Assembly (NCBI GenBank): GCA_014238335.1
Contig: JABABI010000018.1
Coordinates: forward strand, 33,334-97,333
From: Fuerstiella sp.
GTDB lineage: Bacteria > Planctomycetota > Planctomycetia > Planctomycetales > Planctomycetaceae
Length of the DNA: 64,000 bases
Direction of reading: 5' to 3'
The notes beneath the pieces are model-generated. The model was given only the letters and a program-made list of their open reading frames with translations. It was not told the DNA's origin and searched no databases. Shown here one piece after another: positions 9,940-20,619 of this stretch. The translations under genes were made by a program, and so were the position numbers. Position 1 is the stretch's first letter. The number at the start of each line of letters is the position of its first letter.

Positions 9940-10059
9940 TTCGTTTCTCCCCACAGCAGACTGTGCCCGCCCGCTGTTTGTTCAACAACCCCTCGCTTCT
10001 CCATTGTCCGATACCCTGCCGTGTTCTGTCCAGCGGGAATTTCGCAAACTCTGCACCCA

Positions 10060-12510
10060 CTAGAACCCAAGGTTGTTAATCTGTTCTTTCTTTGTTTCGT
10101 TCAAAATTCGCTGTTGTTCTTCCAGAATGTCCTTCAAATCGCGAAGGGCTTCGTGAAATTCTGCCATATCCCGGACATTTTCCAGGATAGCCCGGAGTTG
10201 GGTGATGACAGATGCTACGTCGCGAATTGAGGCGGCGACCAGTTCCGATGCTGCCTTTCCGGAAGCTGCAGCCACTCGAAACTCACTGACAGAACGATCC
10301 GCTATATCCATCGGCTCTTCCGTGATCGCTAATAGCGGCTGGACAATATCACTACGCATCGTTTCAGCAAGCTGCTGCGGCGGGATCGCATTGTTAATCA
10401 GCTGAGACACGATTTCATCAAAGCTGTTGGCAACCGCAGTCAGTTCGTTGCTCTGACGTCGCAGGCTGTTACCGCAACGAGTGGCGCACGTCGTCAGACC
10501 GATTCTGTCCTCGGACTTACTGTCCGCCCCGTCCGTTTCAACTCGCCGAGCCACATCCTGGTGAAATTGCAGATCGTCTCTGACACGATCGAGTTCCTGA
10601 ATGACTTCTTCGAAGCGACGTCTGAGATTGATTTCACGACTGTACAGCAGCGCCAGTAGTTCTTCGTTGCTGACAATTCGGAAGACGATCGGCTCGGCCC
10701 GGGTTGCGTTCGGTTTCGAAATCGTACAGCCGTCCACAGCAACAACGGCGACTGCGAGAGTTTGACCTTCTGTCAGATCCAGAGGCTGAACGGAGAATTG
10801 CTCAGGCTTCGAACTTTCTGCTTCGCCAAGGCGGTAGGCTGCAGTTCCTGTGGGAAACACGTTCCGAAACGGTCGCGGTCGCCATTCCGTTTCGTCGTCA
10901 ACAAGGAACTGAAATCCGGCTGACTGTAATCCATAATCATCCTGAATAGTGCCGGTCATCGGGATCACGGCACGTCGAGTGATCGAATTGCCAATGCCCT
11001 GCGTGCGAGCGGCGATGACCGGCGGTTTGTCGGGAATACCCCGCACCCGCAACGATTCCGGGGTGGCAGACGTCACATCGTCCTCGTCGTGCAGAAAAAA
11101 GCGAAGCGACGAATTCGACGAAATCGGCAGGCTCCGGGAAGAGCGATGCCGGGCATCAGCAGAATGATGTTCAGGCGGCAGAGTAATACCAGCCCCGCCG
11201 GCAGCCTGGTCTTCCGGTCTGGACGAAGTGATGACACGAAAACTGGCTTCGATCGTCATCCCGTCAGACGACAGCAGCGGGCCGCGTTCCTGAAGCGCGA
11301 TCTGCTGATCGTTGCGTGATGTAATGGTGCAGGAGGCCCGATCGCCGGCCAACTCGAAACCGTCCGTAACGATACGAACCGAGTGTAACGGTTTGTTACT
11401 GACAGCCTGCAACTGAAATTCGGTTTCCAGCGGCAACGCAACTTCGCTGCCCCGAACTGGAATCGTCGCTTCCATCTGTTCGTTCCAGCCAGTGTACGCG
11501 GGATAGCTGCATTCCAGCTGGATCGTGTCGATACCCGGAGGTGTGACGGTGCGGATATTCAGCGGTCGCGGCGTCCGGTAGTCGCCAGCCAGAACTTCGA
11601 TGGAGACGGGCTCCTGCAATCGCGTGAGAATAAAACGAAACTGGTTATCCGTCGTCGCCGAAATGTAGGTGCGACTCGTCGTACCATCGCTGCGAATCAC
11701 ATCCACTCTGGCGCGCTGTGGAACAACCCACGGTTTTCCAGCAGGCGAATTATCGTCTGGAACAACCATCACCAGCTCCAGGTCTGCACCTCGAGGATGC
11801 AGGTGCAGACGGTCATCACCGACTGCGCGAAACTCGACATGACGATCGCCCGGCTGAGCGATCACGAAGAAATCCAGCGCCGACGTGCGCAGATGATACG
11901 ATTCCTTACACAACACAAAGGCACTGCACCATCGTTCCAGCGCCCCGGGCTGAACGAAACTGCAACCAACCAGCGACAGCAGCAGCATTCCCGACACAAC
12001 ACCACGTCTCTTCAGCGGGCCAAAGTCGAAGACATCGTCTGCCTGTACGGTGCCAGCCACGGTGTTGGCCTGATCAGCGGTGCGACTCAACATGCTGCTA
12101 ACGACCGGCCCGCCTGCCGGGTAGCCATGCGTTCCTTCCACCGTCGTGATCAGACGGTCCTGAAACTGCGGAAAGTGGCGCTCCAGCAACAGAGCAATAT
12201 CGGTGTCCCGGATCTGTGAAAACAGAGGCATCAGAACATGTCGGCAGGTCAGCCACGCACCTCCGCCGAGCATTGCGACCAGTAGAATAACCCTGAGGCC
12301 GACCGGCAGCTCAAGCTTCTGCAAAGCGAACCAGCCAGCATCGATTCCTGCTGTCAGCCAGAAGACGGTGATGGCCACCGACATCACGTGCAACAGCCCG
12401 GACATAACCGAATAACGCCGTACTTTTGAACGCAGCGCAGCGACCAGTGATCGAACGGCGGATGGCTGTTCGACTGGCGTTGTTGTTCTGTCGAAGGAAA
12501 TGTCAGACAT
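10060..12510 (-). CDS. Large membrane protein, DUF4175-like
   Basis: This 816-residue protein has two N-terminal membrane helices at about 40-60 and 70-92. A mainly extracytoplasmic region follows, with repeated Ig-like beta segments (for example the stretch beginning RTVTPPGIDTIQLECSYPAY at about 313). A helical C-terminal third (about 660-816) ends in a coiled coil. This layout fits the DUF4175-type proteins often encoded with MoxR/BatA genes. Its start is six bases after the VWA gene stop, so it is co-transcribed. It probably anchors or senses partners in the envelope; no enzymatic motif is seen. Confidence 0.82.
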   Translation of the reverse strand: MSDISFDRTTTPVEQPSAVRSLVAALRSKVRRYSVMSGLLHVMSVAITVFWLTAGIDAGWFALQKLELPVGLRVILLVAMLGGGAWLTCRHVLMPLFSQIRDTDIALLLERHFPQFQDRLITTVEGTHGYPAGGPVVSSMLSRTADQANTVAGTVQADDVFDFGPLKRRGVVSGMLLLSLVGCSFVQPGALERWCSAFVLCKESYHLRTSALDFFVIAQPGDRHVEFRAVGDDRLHLHPRGADLELVMVVPDDNSPAGKPWVVPQRARVDVIRSDGTTSRTYISATTDNQFRFILTRLQEPVSIEVLAGDYRTPRPLNIRTVTPPGIDTIQLECSYPAYTGWNEQMEATIPVRGSEVALPLETEFQLQAVSNKPLHSVRIVTDGFELAGDRASCTITSRNDQQIALQERGPLLSSDGMTIEASFRVITSSRPEDQAAGGAGITLPPEHHSADARHRSSRSLPISSNSSLRFFLHDEDDVTSATPESLRVRGIPDKPPVIAARTQGIGNSITRRAVIPMTGTIQDDYGLQSAGFQFLVDDETEWRPRPFRNVFPTGTAAYRLGEAESSKPEQFSVQPLDLTEGQTLAVAVVAVDGCTISKPNATRAEPIVFRIVSNEELLALLYSREINLRRRFEEVIQELDRVRDDLQFHQDVARRVETDGADSKSEDRIGLTTCATRCGNSLRRQSNELTAVANSFDEIVSQLINNAIPPQQLAETMRSDIVQPLLAITEEPMDIADRSVSEFRVAAASGKAASELVAASIRDVASVITQLRAILENVRDMAEFHEALRDLKDILEEQQRILNETKKEQINNLGF

Positions 12511-12516
12511 AACGGT

Positions 12517-15072
12517 TTACGACAACCTCACCACGCGTCTGAGCGCCCATTCAAAACCAAGCAGACCGATCATCACAAACATCAGCCAGTGTCGGTCCCA
12601 CAGAGTTCTCAGCTGTTCGTCCACCATGACAGGTTCGCTGCGATCGGGAAGCAGGTCCGGCAATCGTTCGCCAAGTTCCTCGGCACTCAAGTAAGTTCCG
12701 CCTGTGTTTTCGGTCAACGCTTTCAGCAGACGCACATCCTGTGATGGATCTTCGGACTCAAGGTTCGGTACAACAACCTCAATACTGGCCTGCAGCACGT
12801 CACTGGATTCCGGGACCGGTACACTGACTCGAAAAACACCCTGGCGGGCAGGACGAAACGTGTTGGCAAACTGCCCCGGCCGCCGCGCATCTCCACGCAG
12901 GACCTCCGGAACAGCCACCGGCCGCCCCTCTGAATCAACGATCGAGACGGGCACCGACTCGCGACGGAGTTCCTGCATCCTGGAATCATACAACTGTGCC
13001 CGCACCGTAACGGCCTGCCCGGGCGACACCTCGGTTCTGTCCAGCAGCAACAAGCCACGCGAGCGACCTCGACTGCGACGTCCCTGACCAACTTCCCGAA
13101 TCAGACCTGTCCAGAATCTCTGGTGACCTTCTGCGCTGATGGCGCGCAGACGCCACGTTTCGGCTGAGCCGACAAACATAGTGCGGCCTTTGCCATAGAA
13201 CTGAGACGCCAGAAAGGGTGGCTGGCCGTCTCGTGTCTTCGCACGCGGGTTTCCGTACTCGGCCAGGACAACCGCACCGTCGCGAATTGCTCGCACGGGA
13301 TAACTGCGGTAGATGCCCTTGAACGTCTGCCACAGATTGACGTCGGTCTTGCCTGTGGCATCGGCGATCTTAAGAAATTCGCTGGCTCGACCTTCCGGCG
13401 TCAGCATGACCGGCCACGGCTGATTCGCTCGCTGAGTGACTCGCAGATCCGTAAGGACCCGGTTGAGTACAACCGGATAAAGCACGGCGATGTCTCGAAG
13501 CTTCTCGCTGTCACGTTCCACCTGAGCCGTAAACAGTTCACCAGCGACAAAAATGATTCCGCCGGAATGTTCGTCGACCCATCGATTCAGAAATTTCTGC
13601 TGCTCAGAAGAAAGCAAAGCCCAGTTGGAATCAAAGGCCACGATAACGTCATACTCGAACAACTCGGCCTCAGTCTTTGGAAACGACGTCAACAGATTCT
13701 CTGCTTCCTGTGAGACAAAGCTCAAATTCTCATTAGTCACGGTCTGCAGCCAGACATCAGATTCGATGCCACTGTGCCGATACAGAGTGTTCCTGACAAA
13801 TCGGTATTCGCGCATGGGCCCGCTGGAAATGATCAGGACCTTTTGTTTGCGATCCGTGATTTCCACTTCGCGGCGACGCTGATTGTCTTCGACGGTCAGT
13901 TCCACAACGGTTTCGTCGCTGAACTCAGCGACTGCGACGTATTCGTATTTTCCTGGCACAGACAATTGCTGCTGAAAATTCACTCCCGTCGGCACGCCGG
14001 ATTCTGTCAGCTGAAACGGTTCTTCGGCAACCTGTTTGCGGTCCTTGCCATCACTGCCGGCGGACTGCTGAAACAGTCGCACAACACCAGACTGTTCCTG
14101 CATTCCGCTGCCCTGCAGTACGACCGAAATATCAAACGGATCGCCCCGATGCACGTCAGACGGCGATTGCATTCCCGCAACCCAAAGATTCATCTGGGCC
14201 CGCGGACTTCCGACACCAACGGTAATCAGTTTTGTATCACTGCGTTCCGCTCGCAGCCGCGCAACCTCGGCATCAAGTCCGGCATTGGAACGACCGTCGG
14301 TTAGAACAACGAGCCCGGAAAGCGTACGGCCGGAAAGTTCTCCCACCAACTGATGCAGGGCTTCACCCAGTCGAGTCTCGCCGCCACGTGGCTGCAGAAC
14401 CGCCTCCCATTTCCGGGCAGTCTCCTGCGGCGAGCGTTGTGTGGAATCAGCCAGATCCACTCGTCGTGTCTCACCGTCCTCTGAATCCGGCAAGACAGAG
14501 CCCCCCGCTGCATCGCTGGCGGCCGCAGGACTCCCGTGCCTGACGAACGACGCCTGCTTATCGGCGACAATCGCCTGCGGCCCCGTTAACGTAGAATCAA
14601 ACGTATACACGGAAACGGCATGGGTTGTACTCAGCTCCTGCAGCAGGCCGGAGGTCACCAGTATCTCCTGAACTGCCTGAGCGCGAGTCAGATCGTCAGA
14701 TGCCGACAATGTCGTACCGGCTTTGTTGTCGTTAATGTCAGCTGCCGGATAGGCCATCGACAAAGAAGTGTCGACCAGCACTCCGACCCGTGACTTCTGC
14801 ACCTGAGTCGTTTGCATTCGTTCCCGCGGATTCAGCAGCACTATCATTGTCAGAATCAGCACTGCGTTCCGCAGCAGCAGTAACATTGTTCGCCACGGCA
14901 CCGTCAAAAATCGACTATCCCGCAGCGACGTCCACGTGGCCAGACCAAATAACACCACAAGTCCACCGAGCAGCAGCAGAATACCCGGCGTGGACTCCGG
15001 CAGATCCAGTTCTGTGGTGCGGAACGACTGTGTTTCCGCCTGCGCAAGAATTGCGAGTCCGTGTAACGTCAT
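12517..15072 (-). CDS. Membrane-anchored VWA-domain protein
   Basis: The ATG at 15072 is chosen because GGAGGT lies seven bases upstream and the start overlaps the previous stop by four bases (ATGA); a longer frame to 15159 would overlap the upstream gene by 91 bases. The protein has 851 residues. Two membrane helices (about 30-48 and 62-81) precede a VWA domain whose MIDAS motif DTSLS is at 101-105. A glutamine-amidotransferase-like fold (about 400-600, with VIVAFDSN and IIFVAGELF) and a C-terminal helix (WLMFVMIGLLGFEW) follow. It works with the adjacent BatA-type protein, presumably in metal-dependent protein binding at the membrane. Confidence 0.88.
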   Translation of the reverse strand: MTLHGLAILAQAETQSFRTTELDLPESTPGILLLLGGLVVLFGLATWTSLRDSRFLTVPWRTMLLLLRNAVLILTMIVLLNPRERMQTTQVQKSRVGVLVDTSLSMAYPAADINDNKAGTTLSASDDLTRAQAVQEILVTSGLLQELSTTHAVSVYTFDSTLTGPQAIVADKQASFVRHGSPAAASDAAGGSVLPDSEDGETRRVDLADSTQRSPQETARKWEAVLQPRGGETRLGEALHQLVGELSGRTLSGLVVLTDGRSNAGLDAEVARLRAERSDTKLITVGVGSPRAQMNLWVAGMQSPSDVHRGDPFDISVVLQGSGMQEQSGVVRLFQQSAGSDGKDRKQVAEEPFQLTESGVPTGVNFQQQLSVPGKYEYVAVAEFSDETVVELTVEDNQRRREVEITDRKQKVLIISSGPMREYRFVRNTLYRHSGIESDVWLQTVTNENLSFVSQEAENLLTSFPKTEAELFEYDVIVAFDSNWALLSSEQQKFLNRWVDEHSGGIIFVAGELFTAQVERDSEKLRDIAVLYPVVLNRVLTDLRVTQRANQPWPVMLTPEGRASEFLKIADATGKTDVNLWQTFKGIYRSYPVRAIRDGAVVLAEYGNPRAKTRDGQPPFLASQFYGKGRTMFVGSAETWRLRAISAEGHQRFWTGLIREVGQGRRSRGRSRGLLLLDRTEVSPGQAVTVRAQLYDSRMQELRRESVPVSIVDSEGRPVAVPEVLRGDARRPGQFANTFRPARQGVFRVSVPVPESSDVLQASIEVVVPNLESEDPSQDVRLLKALTENTGGTYLSAEELGERLPDLLPDRSEPVMVDEQLRTLWDRHWLMFVMIGLLGFEWALRRVVRLS

Positions 15073-17366
15073 GTTCTCACCTCCGGGTGAAAACTCATGC
15101 GCAGTGACAGCTGTTGTTCGCAGATCAGAACAAAAACCAGCAGCCCCAGCAGCAGCCATCTCATTTCGCGCCCGGCATCACTGCCGGAAAGTCCACCAGC
15201 AACGTCGGCCGCAATAACACGCACGTGACCGGTTTCGGACAATGATTCCACAGCAGCAGCGGCGGCGATGGCAAGGTCACTTTCTGTTGAAGGAACACTC
15301 ATGGCCAGCCACTTCTCTTCCCCTTCTCCGTCCTGTCGAAATCGTTTGACGCGATAGACACCTGGACGGTTTGCCTGGGGCACAGATACCGCCAGTCTCT
15401 CAACGTCGGCCGCAGGAGATGTATCGGGCGCTGCAACAGCGTTGTTGCTGTCATCACCAGTGGCCGTTTGCTGAACGGGCGAAGCGGCCAGCCGCAGGAA
15501 CGAATCGGCTGCAGAGTCCTCGGGATCCGTTGGGAGGAAAATCTCAATGGATTCCGTGTACTCGCTGACGGCCCATTCAAACCGCAGCGGCCCGCCAACG
15601 TCGCGTGATTCAACTGACTTGATCGGATGCTGCAGATATTGATGCATCAGCAGATGCATCACAACATAGCCGGGTGCCGCCGGTGAAACAGGCCAGTTGC
15701 TCCAGCGCTTTCCGGCAGATGTCAGGAATGTCAGCACTCGTCCGCGGCCCAAAGCATGTTCCAGAATCAATGGATCTCCGTTTTTCAGCCTTGCCAGCAC
15801 CCGGACAGATTCGTCCTGTTTGTTTTCCTCATCACCGTCCGCAGCCGTTTGAAACCATTGCGAGACCTGAACAGCGTCGGCAAACGGGCTGTCGGGAATG
15901 TTGTACACGGCAAAGATCGGATGACTCTCAAACACCGGACTCTGGAACGTTTCATCATCCTGCAGCACGTCTGATGCCACAGACTGCACGCTGCCTAACA
16001 GTACGGGAAACAATTTTTGGCCATCCGCCTGCAATGTTGTGTTGTACCAGGTCGTATTGGCCTGGTCGTCGGGAAACCATGCAACGCCACCACCGCCTGC
16101 CACGTAGGCGGCAAGTAATTCGGTTGCGTCTGCGGGCAATTCGCGCACGTTGAGCAAATAAATGCAGTCATAGGCCTGCAGCAGGGCGGACGTCAAAACG
16201 TCCGACGTACGAAGTTCTGTAGCCAGTCCGGTCAGCTGTGGATCTGCACTCAAAGCCGCCGATACGTATTCCGCATCCTCCTGTCGGGCTTCGTCGTCCA
16301 CCAGCAATATGGCGCGTTTGTCAGTCACTTCAACAACAACAAAGCGGCTGTTGTCCTCCCGCAGAGCATCTTCATCCAGACGGATTTCAACTTCATGCTG
16401 CCCGGGAGAATCAAACATCAGATCATGCGACACAAACGCCTCCTCACCCGCTTCGATATCCGGGATCAGCACATTCACAGGCAACACAGAACCATCCACG
16501 CTGACAGTGGCACGCAGACCGCTGGACTTCTTTCTGCCGTGATTCTGCAGAGTCAGATTCAGCCTCCAGGGAACGTCCACAGCCACGCCAAATGTGTCTG
16601 CGGTCATCTTCTTCACAACCACATTATCAGCAGACTCCGTCACGACCTGAACCAACGTGACATCTGCGTCGATCGCACCCAGTGAATTCAGGGCGGCTGC
16701 GACTTCCGGACGGTCCTGCCAGTCGGAAGCTCTCAGATCAGTGATCACGTGTACTCGGGGAGAGATTCCACCATCGCCGGACAGCACATTTTCCGCGGCC
16801 TGCAGCGCTGCTGTTGGTAATGACGCCTGGAAGGAACAAGTCAGGTTTCGCAGACGCGGTGTCAGTTCCTGCAGCAGCGCGTTGTCGAGAGCTCGATCTG
16901 TGACGAGTGGACGGTCCGGGCGAGACATCGCCAGGACTGTGACTCGCAGCGCCCCAGGCCGACTGCTGCCCTGCGACAGCATCTTCTCCAGCGTCTCCAC
17001 CGCTCGGTCAAATACGATTCTGTCACTGTCTGATTCACGCATCGACAGCGAATCGTCCAGAATCAGCACATGGTGCGTGGTGGCTCCCCGTAACATCATC
17101 ATGCGCGATGGATCCAGGACAAAACGGGCCAGCAGCATCATGATCAGAATGACGGCCAGTATTCTCAACAACAGCAGCAGCAACTGTTCGATAATCAGTC
17201 GGCGACGATTCAATTCATCGCTCTGCAGCAGAAACTCCATCGCTGCAAACCGGACCTTCTTATACCGCAGTCGGCTGAGCAAATGGATAATAATCGGAAC
17301 GGCCGCCAGCGCAGCACCCGGCAGCACAAAGCTCGGGTTCAGAAAAAACTGCGACAACCACGACAT
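15069..17366 (-). CDS. BatA-domain/VWA membrane protein
   Basis: The first 90 residues are the BatA-type N-terminus: a hydrophobic segment, then HLLSRLRYKKVRFAAMEFLL, then a second helix (about 61-82). A VWA domain follows, with the MIDAS motif DDSLS at 104-108. A large extracytoplasmic part includes a region resembling a class-I glutamine amidotransferase fold (CIYLLNVRELPADATELLAAY begins it), and a C-terminal helix lies at about 743-760. It has 765 residues. It is the third gene of the MoxR operon and overlaps the next gene by four bases. Homologous Bat clusters are linked to stress or aerotolerance; the specific role here is unknown. Confidence 0.9.
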   Translation of the reverse strand: MSWLSQFFLNPSFVLPGAALAAVPIIIHLLSRLRYKKVRFAAMEFLLQSDELNRRRLIIEQLLLLLLRILAVILIMMLLARFVLDPSRMMMLRGATTHHVLILDDSLSMRESDSDRIVFDRAVETLEKMLSQGSSRPGALRVTVLAMSRPDRPLVTDRALDNALLQELTPRLRNLTCSFQASLPTAALQAAENVLSGDGGISPRVHVITDLRASDWQDRPEVAAALNSLGAIDADVTLVQVVTESADNVVVKKMTADTFGVAVDVPWRLNLTLQNHGRKKSSGLRATVSVDGSVLPVNVLIPDIEAGEEAFVSHDLMFDSPGQHEVEIRLDEDALREDNSRFVVVEVTDKRAILLVDDEARQEDAEYVSAALSADPQLTGLATELRTSDVLTSALLQAYDCIYLLNVRELPADATELLAAYVAGGGGVAWFPDDQANTTWYNTTLQADGQKLFPVLLGSVQSVASDVLQDDETFQSPVFESHPIFAVYNIPDSPFADAVQVSQWFQTAADGDEENKQDESVRVLARLKNGDPLILEHALGRGRVLTFLTSAGKRWSNWPVSPAAPGYVVMHLLMHQYLQHPIKSVESRDVGGPLRFEWAVSEYTESIEIFLPTDPEDSAADSFLRLAASPVQQTATGDDSNNAVAAPDTSPAADVERLAVSVPQANRPGVYRVKRFRQDGEGEEKWLAMSVPSTESDLAIAAAAAVESLSETGHVRVIAADVAGGLSGSDAGREMRWLLLGLLVFVLICEQQLSLRMSFHPEVRT

Positions 17367-17443
17367 ATCTGCAACTAGTGGACAGTGACGAGCCGCCAGT
17401 CGTCAATTCCGGAGAACTGAAGACTGACCACTGAAACAGCCCC

Positions 17444-18346
17444 CTACTTTCCCGTCATTCCAATTCTGAAATTCAACAAATGCGACAGCACAGCATCCAG
17501 GTGATCGCTGGTGCGCACGAGTTTATAATCAATTACGCTGCCCGCGCAGCGACGTCGAATCGTCTCCTGAAATTTCTTTACTGAATTCAGATAGCCCTCA
17601 CGCAATGCAGCCGGGTCACACGTCAGTTTTCCGCCGTCTTCCAGTCCTTCGAAACGCAGCGTGCCTGTATAATCAAAGTCCAGTTCCTGGTCGTCCATCG
17701 TGTGTACGATCAGCACTTCATGTTTGCGCTGCCGCAGCAACTGCAATCCCCTGAACAGCTGATCACGGTCGCACAACAGGTCTGAAATCAAAATCACGAT
17801 ACTGCGATGAGACATCACTTCGGCCGACCGACGCAGCACGCCGATCATGTCCGTCTTTCCACCGGCTGTTTCTGCGGACAGCCCCTGCAGAATTGTACTC
17901 AGATGGTTGTGGCGACTGCTGGACGGAATCAGACTGCGAATCTGTGAATCGAACAGACCAACTCCCACAGAATCATTCTGCTTCAGCACAAGCATCGCCA
18001 GCGCGGCAGCCACTGTCTGCGCGTAATCGAACTTCGTCAGCGCCCCCGTGCCGAACTGCATCGATTCACTGCCGTCCACCAGCAGCACAACACGCACGTT
18101 GGTGTCTTCTTCGTACTGTTTCAGAAAATACCGGTCGGTACGTGACCAGACCTTCCAGTCGATACGTCGAGTGTCATCACCTGGGACGTATTCCCGGTGC
18201 TGTACGAATTCGGTGGACTGCCCAAAATACGGACTTCTGTGCAATCCGGAAACGAACCCTTCGACGACTTTGCGAGCTCGCAGTTCCAGACGTGAAATCT
18301 TCGCGATTTCGTCAGGCTGCAAAAATCTTTCCAAGCCGTGGGTCAC
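17444..18346 (-). CDS. DUF58-domain protein
   Basis: This 300-residue cytoplasmic protein is full length for the family. The conserved N-terminal block is present ([20 protein letters not shown] at 21-40, then the PGDD motif at 55-58 and [15 protein letters not shown]). It leads into a VWA-like domain with MIDAS DGSES at 91-95. The start is a GTG at 18346, which overlaps the end of the MoxR gene by 35 bases. DUF58 proteins are the usual partners of MoxR AAA+ ATPases and are thought to be remodelled or loaded by them. A broken relative of this gene lies at 50416-51165. Confidence 0.95.
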   Translation of the reverse strand: MTHGLERFLQPDEIAKISRLELRARKVVEGFVSGLHRSPYFGQSTEFVQHREYVPGDDTRRIDWKVWSRTDRYFLKQYEEDTNVRVVLLVDGSESMQFGTGALTKFDYAQTVAAALAMLVLKQNDSVGVGLFDSQIRSLIPSSSRHNHLSTILQGLSAETAGGKTDMIGVLRRSAEVMSHRSIVILISDLLCDRDQLFRGLQLLRQRKHEVLIVHTMDDQELDFDYTGTLRFEGLEDGGKLTCDPAALREGYLNSVKKFQETIRRRCAGSVIDYKLVRTSDHLDAVLSHLLNFRIGMTGK

Positions 18347-19364
18347 TGGTCAGTTCGCTTTCCTTGTCCGGAGTTTCCTGAATCAGTCGTTCGATGACCT
18401 TATCAGACGTAATACCCTCACTTTCAGCAGTGAAGTTGGGCGTGATTCGATGTCGCAGCACGGGAGCCGCCAGAGCCTGGATATCTGCAGTGGACACATA
18501 AGAACGACCGTTCAGCAAGGCTCGCGCCTTGCTGCCCAGCAGCAGGCTCTGCATTGCTCGCGGACCAGCGCCCCAGCCCAGCCATTCGTTGATCCAGTCA
18601 GGCGCTCCTGGCTCCCCGACTCGAGTCTGTCTCACGATTGCCAATGCGTAGTTGATAACGTGATCGGTGACTGGAACCTGTCGCACAACATCCTGAATCT
18701 CAAGCACCTGTTCAGCGGACAGCACAGACTCCGGTTCGGCCTTCGTGTTCGATGTCGTCTGCCGAGCAATCTGCCGCTCTTCTTCGAACGACGGGTACTT
18801 CACGTACACCTTGAACATAAAACGGTCCTGCTGAGCCTCCGGCAGGGAATACGTACCTTCCTGCTCAATCGGATTCTGTGTGGCCAGCACGAAAAACGGA
18901 TCGCTGAGCTGATGAATCGTCTGACCGACGGTGACCTGTCGCTCCTGCATCGCTTCCAGCAGCGCCGCCTGAGTTTTGGGCGGCGTACGATTGATTTCGT
19001 CTGCCAGAATCACGTTATGAAACAGCGGACCTTCGATAAATCGAAATTCGCGCTGCCCGGTGTCACGGTTTTCCTGCAGCACGTCCGTGCCCGTAATGTC
19101 GGCGGGCATCAGGTCAGGTGTGAACTGAATTCGGGAAAAGTCCATCGACAGACATTTGGACAATGTGCTGATCATCAGCGTCTTGGCCAGCCCGGGAACT
19201 CCTTCCAGCAGGCAGTGACCTCGACTAAACAACGCGATCAGCAGTTGATCGATCACATTTTCCTGCCCAACAATGACCTTGCTCATCTGTGCTTTGAGCT
19301 GGTTATGAGCATTATGGAGCAGATCTATCGATTCGGCCGAAGCTTCAGTATTCGTATCCGACAT
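18312..19364 (-). CDS. MoxR-family AAA+ ATPase
   Basis: This 350-residue ATPase is the first gene of the operon. The Walker A motif EGVPGLAKT spans 54-62, Walker B (ILADE) is at 119-123, the sensor region ATQNP is at 161-165, and the C-terminal lid domain follows. MoxR proteins act as chaperone-like ATPases for VWA partners, which are encoded immediately downstream here. The ATG at 19364 has a weak GAGAG upstream. The 262 bases between this gene and the previous one (19365-19626) probably hold the operon promoter, though no clear element could be named. Confidence 0.96.
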   Translation of the reverse strand: MSDTNTEASAESIDLLHNAHNQLKAQMSKVIVGQENVIDQLLIALFSRGHCLLEGVPGLAKTLMISTLSKCLSMDFSRIQFTPDLMPADITGTDVLQENRDTGQREFRFIEGPLFHNVILADEINRTPPKTQAALLEAMQERQVTVGQTIHQLSDPFFVLATQNPIEQEGTYSLPEAQQDRFMFKVYVKYPSFEEERQIARQTTSNTKAEPESVLSAEQVLEIQDVVRQVPVTDHVINYALAIVRQTRVGEPGAPDWINEWLGWGAGPRAMQSLLLGSKARALLNGRSYVSTADIQALAAPVLRHRITPNFTAESEGITSDKVIERLIQETPDKESELTSDPRLGKIFAA

Positions 19365-19626
19365 TCAATTCTCTCATAGACATCGCTTGACCCGCCGCCC
19401 CAGACTGGGCTTATTTCGCTCGTCGTTACCTCACGACTCGCGCGTTCGCCACGGGTTAATCGCATGCGTTCTCGGCTGGATAAAAAATAGAACTCCGTCT
19501 CAATTCAGAAGGCAGAGCCATCAGATTTAAGACGAATGAAGTTGCGGATCATATCAAACTGCATAACCTTGAGAATGAACCCGGTGGCCAGGGCAGGGTT
19601 TTCCGGAAATCGTTCAGATTTGTGGG

Positions 19627-20589
19627 TCAGGCCGGGGCAGACGCCGTTGCGCCCTGGTCATCAGCCCGGTCAGGACGCAAAAGAGCTCCAAGTTCTTCGA
19701 CCACTGCGTGGTACCCAGCAGATACATCGTTCATATTCCACACGTCCTCTGGTTTCGCATACAACGCCGCCACCCGGTCCAACCCGTCTCCTGAGTGAGC
19801 GAACAGGAAGCCAGAGGTCCGCACAGCCAACACGTCACCGGCATCAATAAACAGAAAACGATCCGACCTGGTGCCGGGACCCTCAGCCAGTCGTAACAGG
19901 TTTACCGCGGCGGCCGCTGTCTCCTGTGCCTGGACCTCACGATCCACGCCCTTTAGCTCGTCAGCGATTGTTGCCGCAATGTCAAAACTGCCGGTCAGAG
20001 TCTGAATGCGACAAGGCGGGTGCGAGAATTCAATCCAGAGCGGAACGCGAACATCACCTTCAAACAACAACGATTGAAACCTGTCGGGCTGGCAGACTGA
20101 CCCGCCGTTCAGAAATGTGACCATCAACAAATGCTGCGTGTCGCTGGCAAACTCCCGGACCTGTGTCACCAGCTCAGAGAGCTGGTCCGCACCGGCGTCT
20201 GCGGGCAGCACCGTGTGAACCCAGAACAAACACGGGGCAGACATTTGTGGCGGTAGCTCGCTGGCCGGATCAATCATTCCCTCACCAACACCGTTGGCAG
20301 TCGGCAACACGTTGAGCCATTGGGGCAATTGCCTGGTCACTTCGTCGCCGACATCACCAACGAGGACCATTCTGACCGATACGCCGCCGGCGGAGACCAG
20401 CGCACGCAGCCGTGCGAACGACGTGTCTCCACCCAAAGCCTCGAACGGGCATTCGGCCAACGGTCGCTGCAGATAATGGTTTTCGAAGACAAGTGAGCGA
20501 GAGGCCATGCGACCATGGAACTCGTCCAGCCCCTGGCATGTGGATGCCGGGCAGTGACTGAAGGTCAGCAGATAAATTCGACGGGGCAT
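19627..20589 (-). CDS. Degenerate sulfatase/alkaline-phosphatase-fold protein
   Basis: This 320-residue protein has no signal peptide. Its second half recalls sulfatases: PLWIEFSHP, then SFDIAATIADEL at the position of the usual DIxPT block, then YAKPEDVWNMNDVS, which resembles the terminal DxxxDPxExxNL motif. The N-terminal metal-binding Asp pair and the C/S-x-P-x-R formylglycine motif of active sulfatases are not present, so it is probably not a hydrolase. It lies 30 bases after the preceding gene, so it is likely co-transcribed with it. The family call is inference from layout and short motifs. Confidence 0.6.
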   Translation of the reverse strand: MPRRIYLLTFSHCPASTCQGLDEFHGRMASRSLVFENHYLQRPLAECPFEALGGDTSFARLRALVSAGGVSVRMVLVGDVGDEVTRQLPQWLNVLPTANGVGEGMIDPASELPPQMSAPCLFWVHTVLPADAGADQLSELVTQVREFASDTQHLLMVTFLNGGSVCQPDRFQSLLFEGDVRVPLWIEFSHPPCRIQTLTGSFDIAATIADELKGVDREVQAQETAAAAVNLLRLAEGPGTRSDRFLFIDAGDVLAVRTSGFLFAHSGDGLDRVAALYAKPEDVWNMNDVSAGYHAVVEELGALLRPDRADDQGATASAPA

Positions 20590-20619
20590 CAGCGGGATAC
20601 CCGGGACGGGGATTCGTGA

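Noticed and set aside
18048..19379. Plus-strand open frame of over 400 codons antisense to MoxR and DUF58
   Set aside because: It mirrors the codon positions of two strongly conserved genes, has no ribosome-binding site and its translation shows no family motif or sensible composition.
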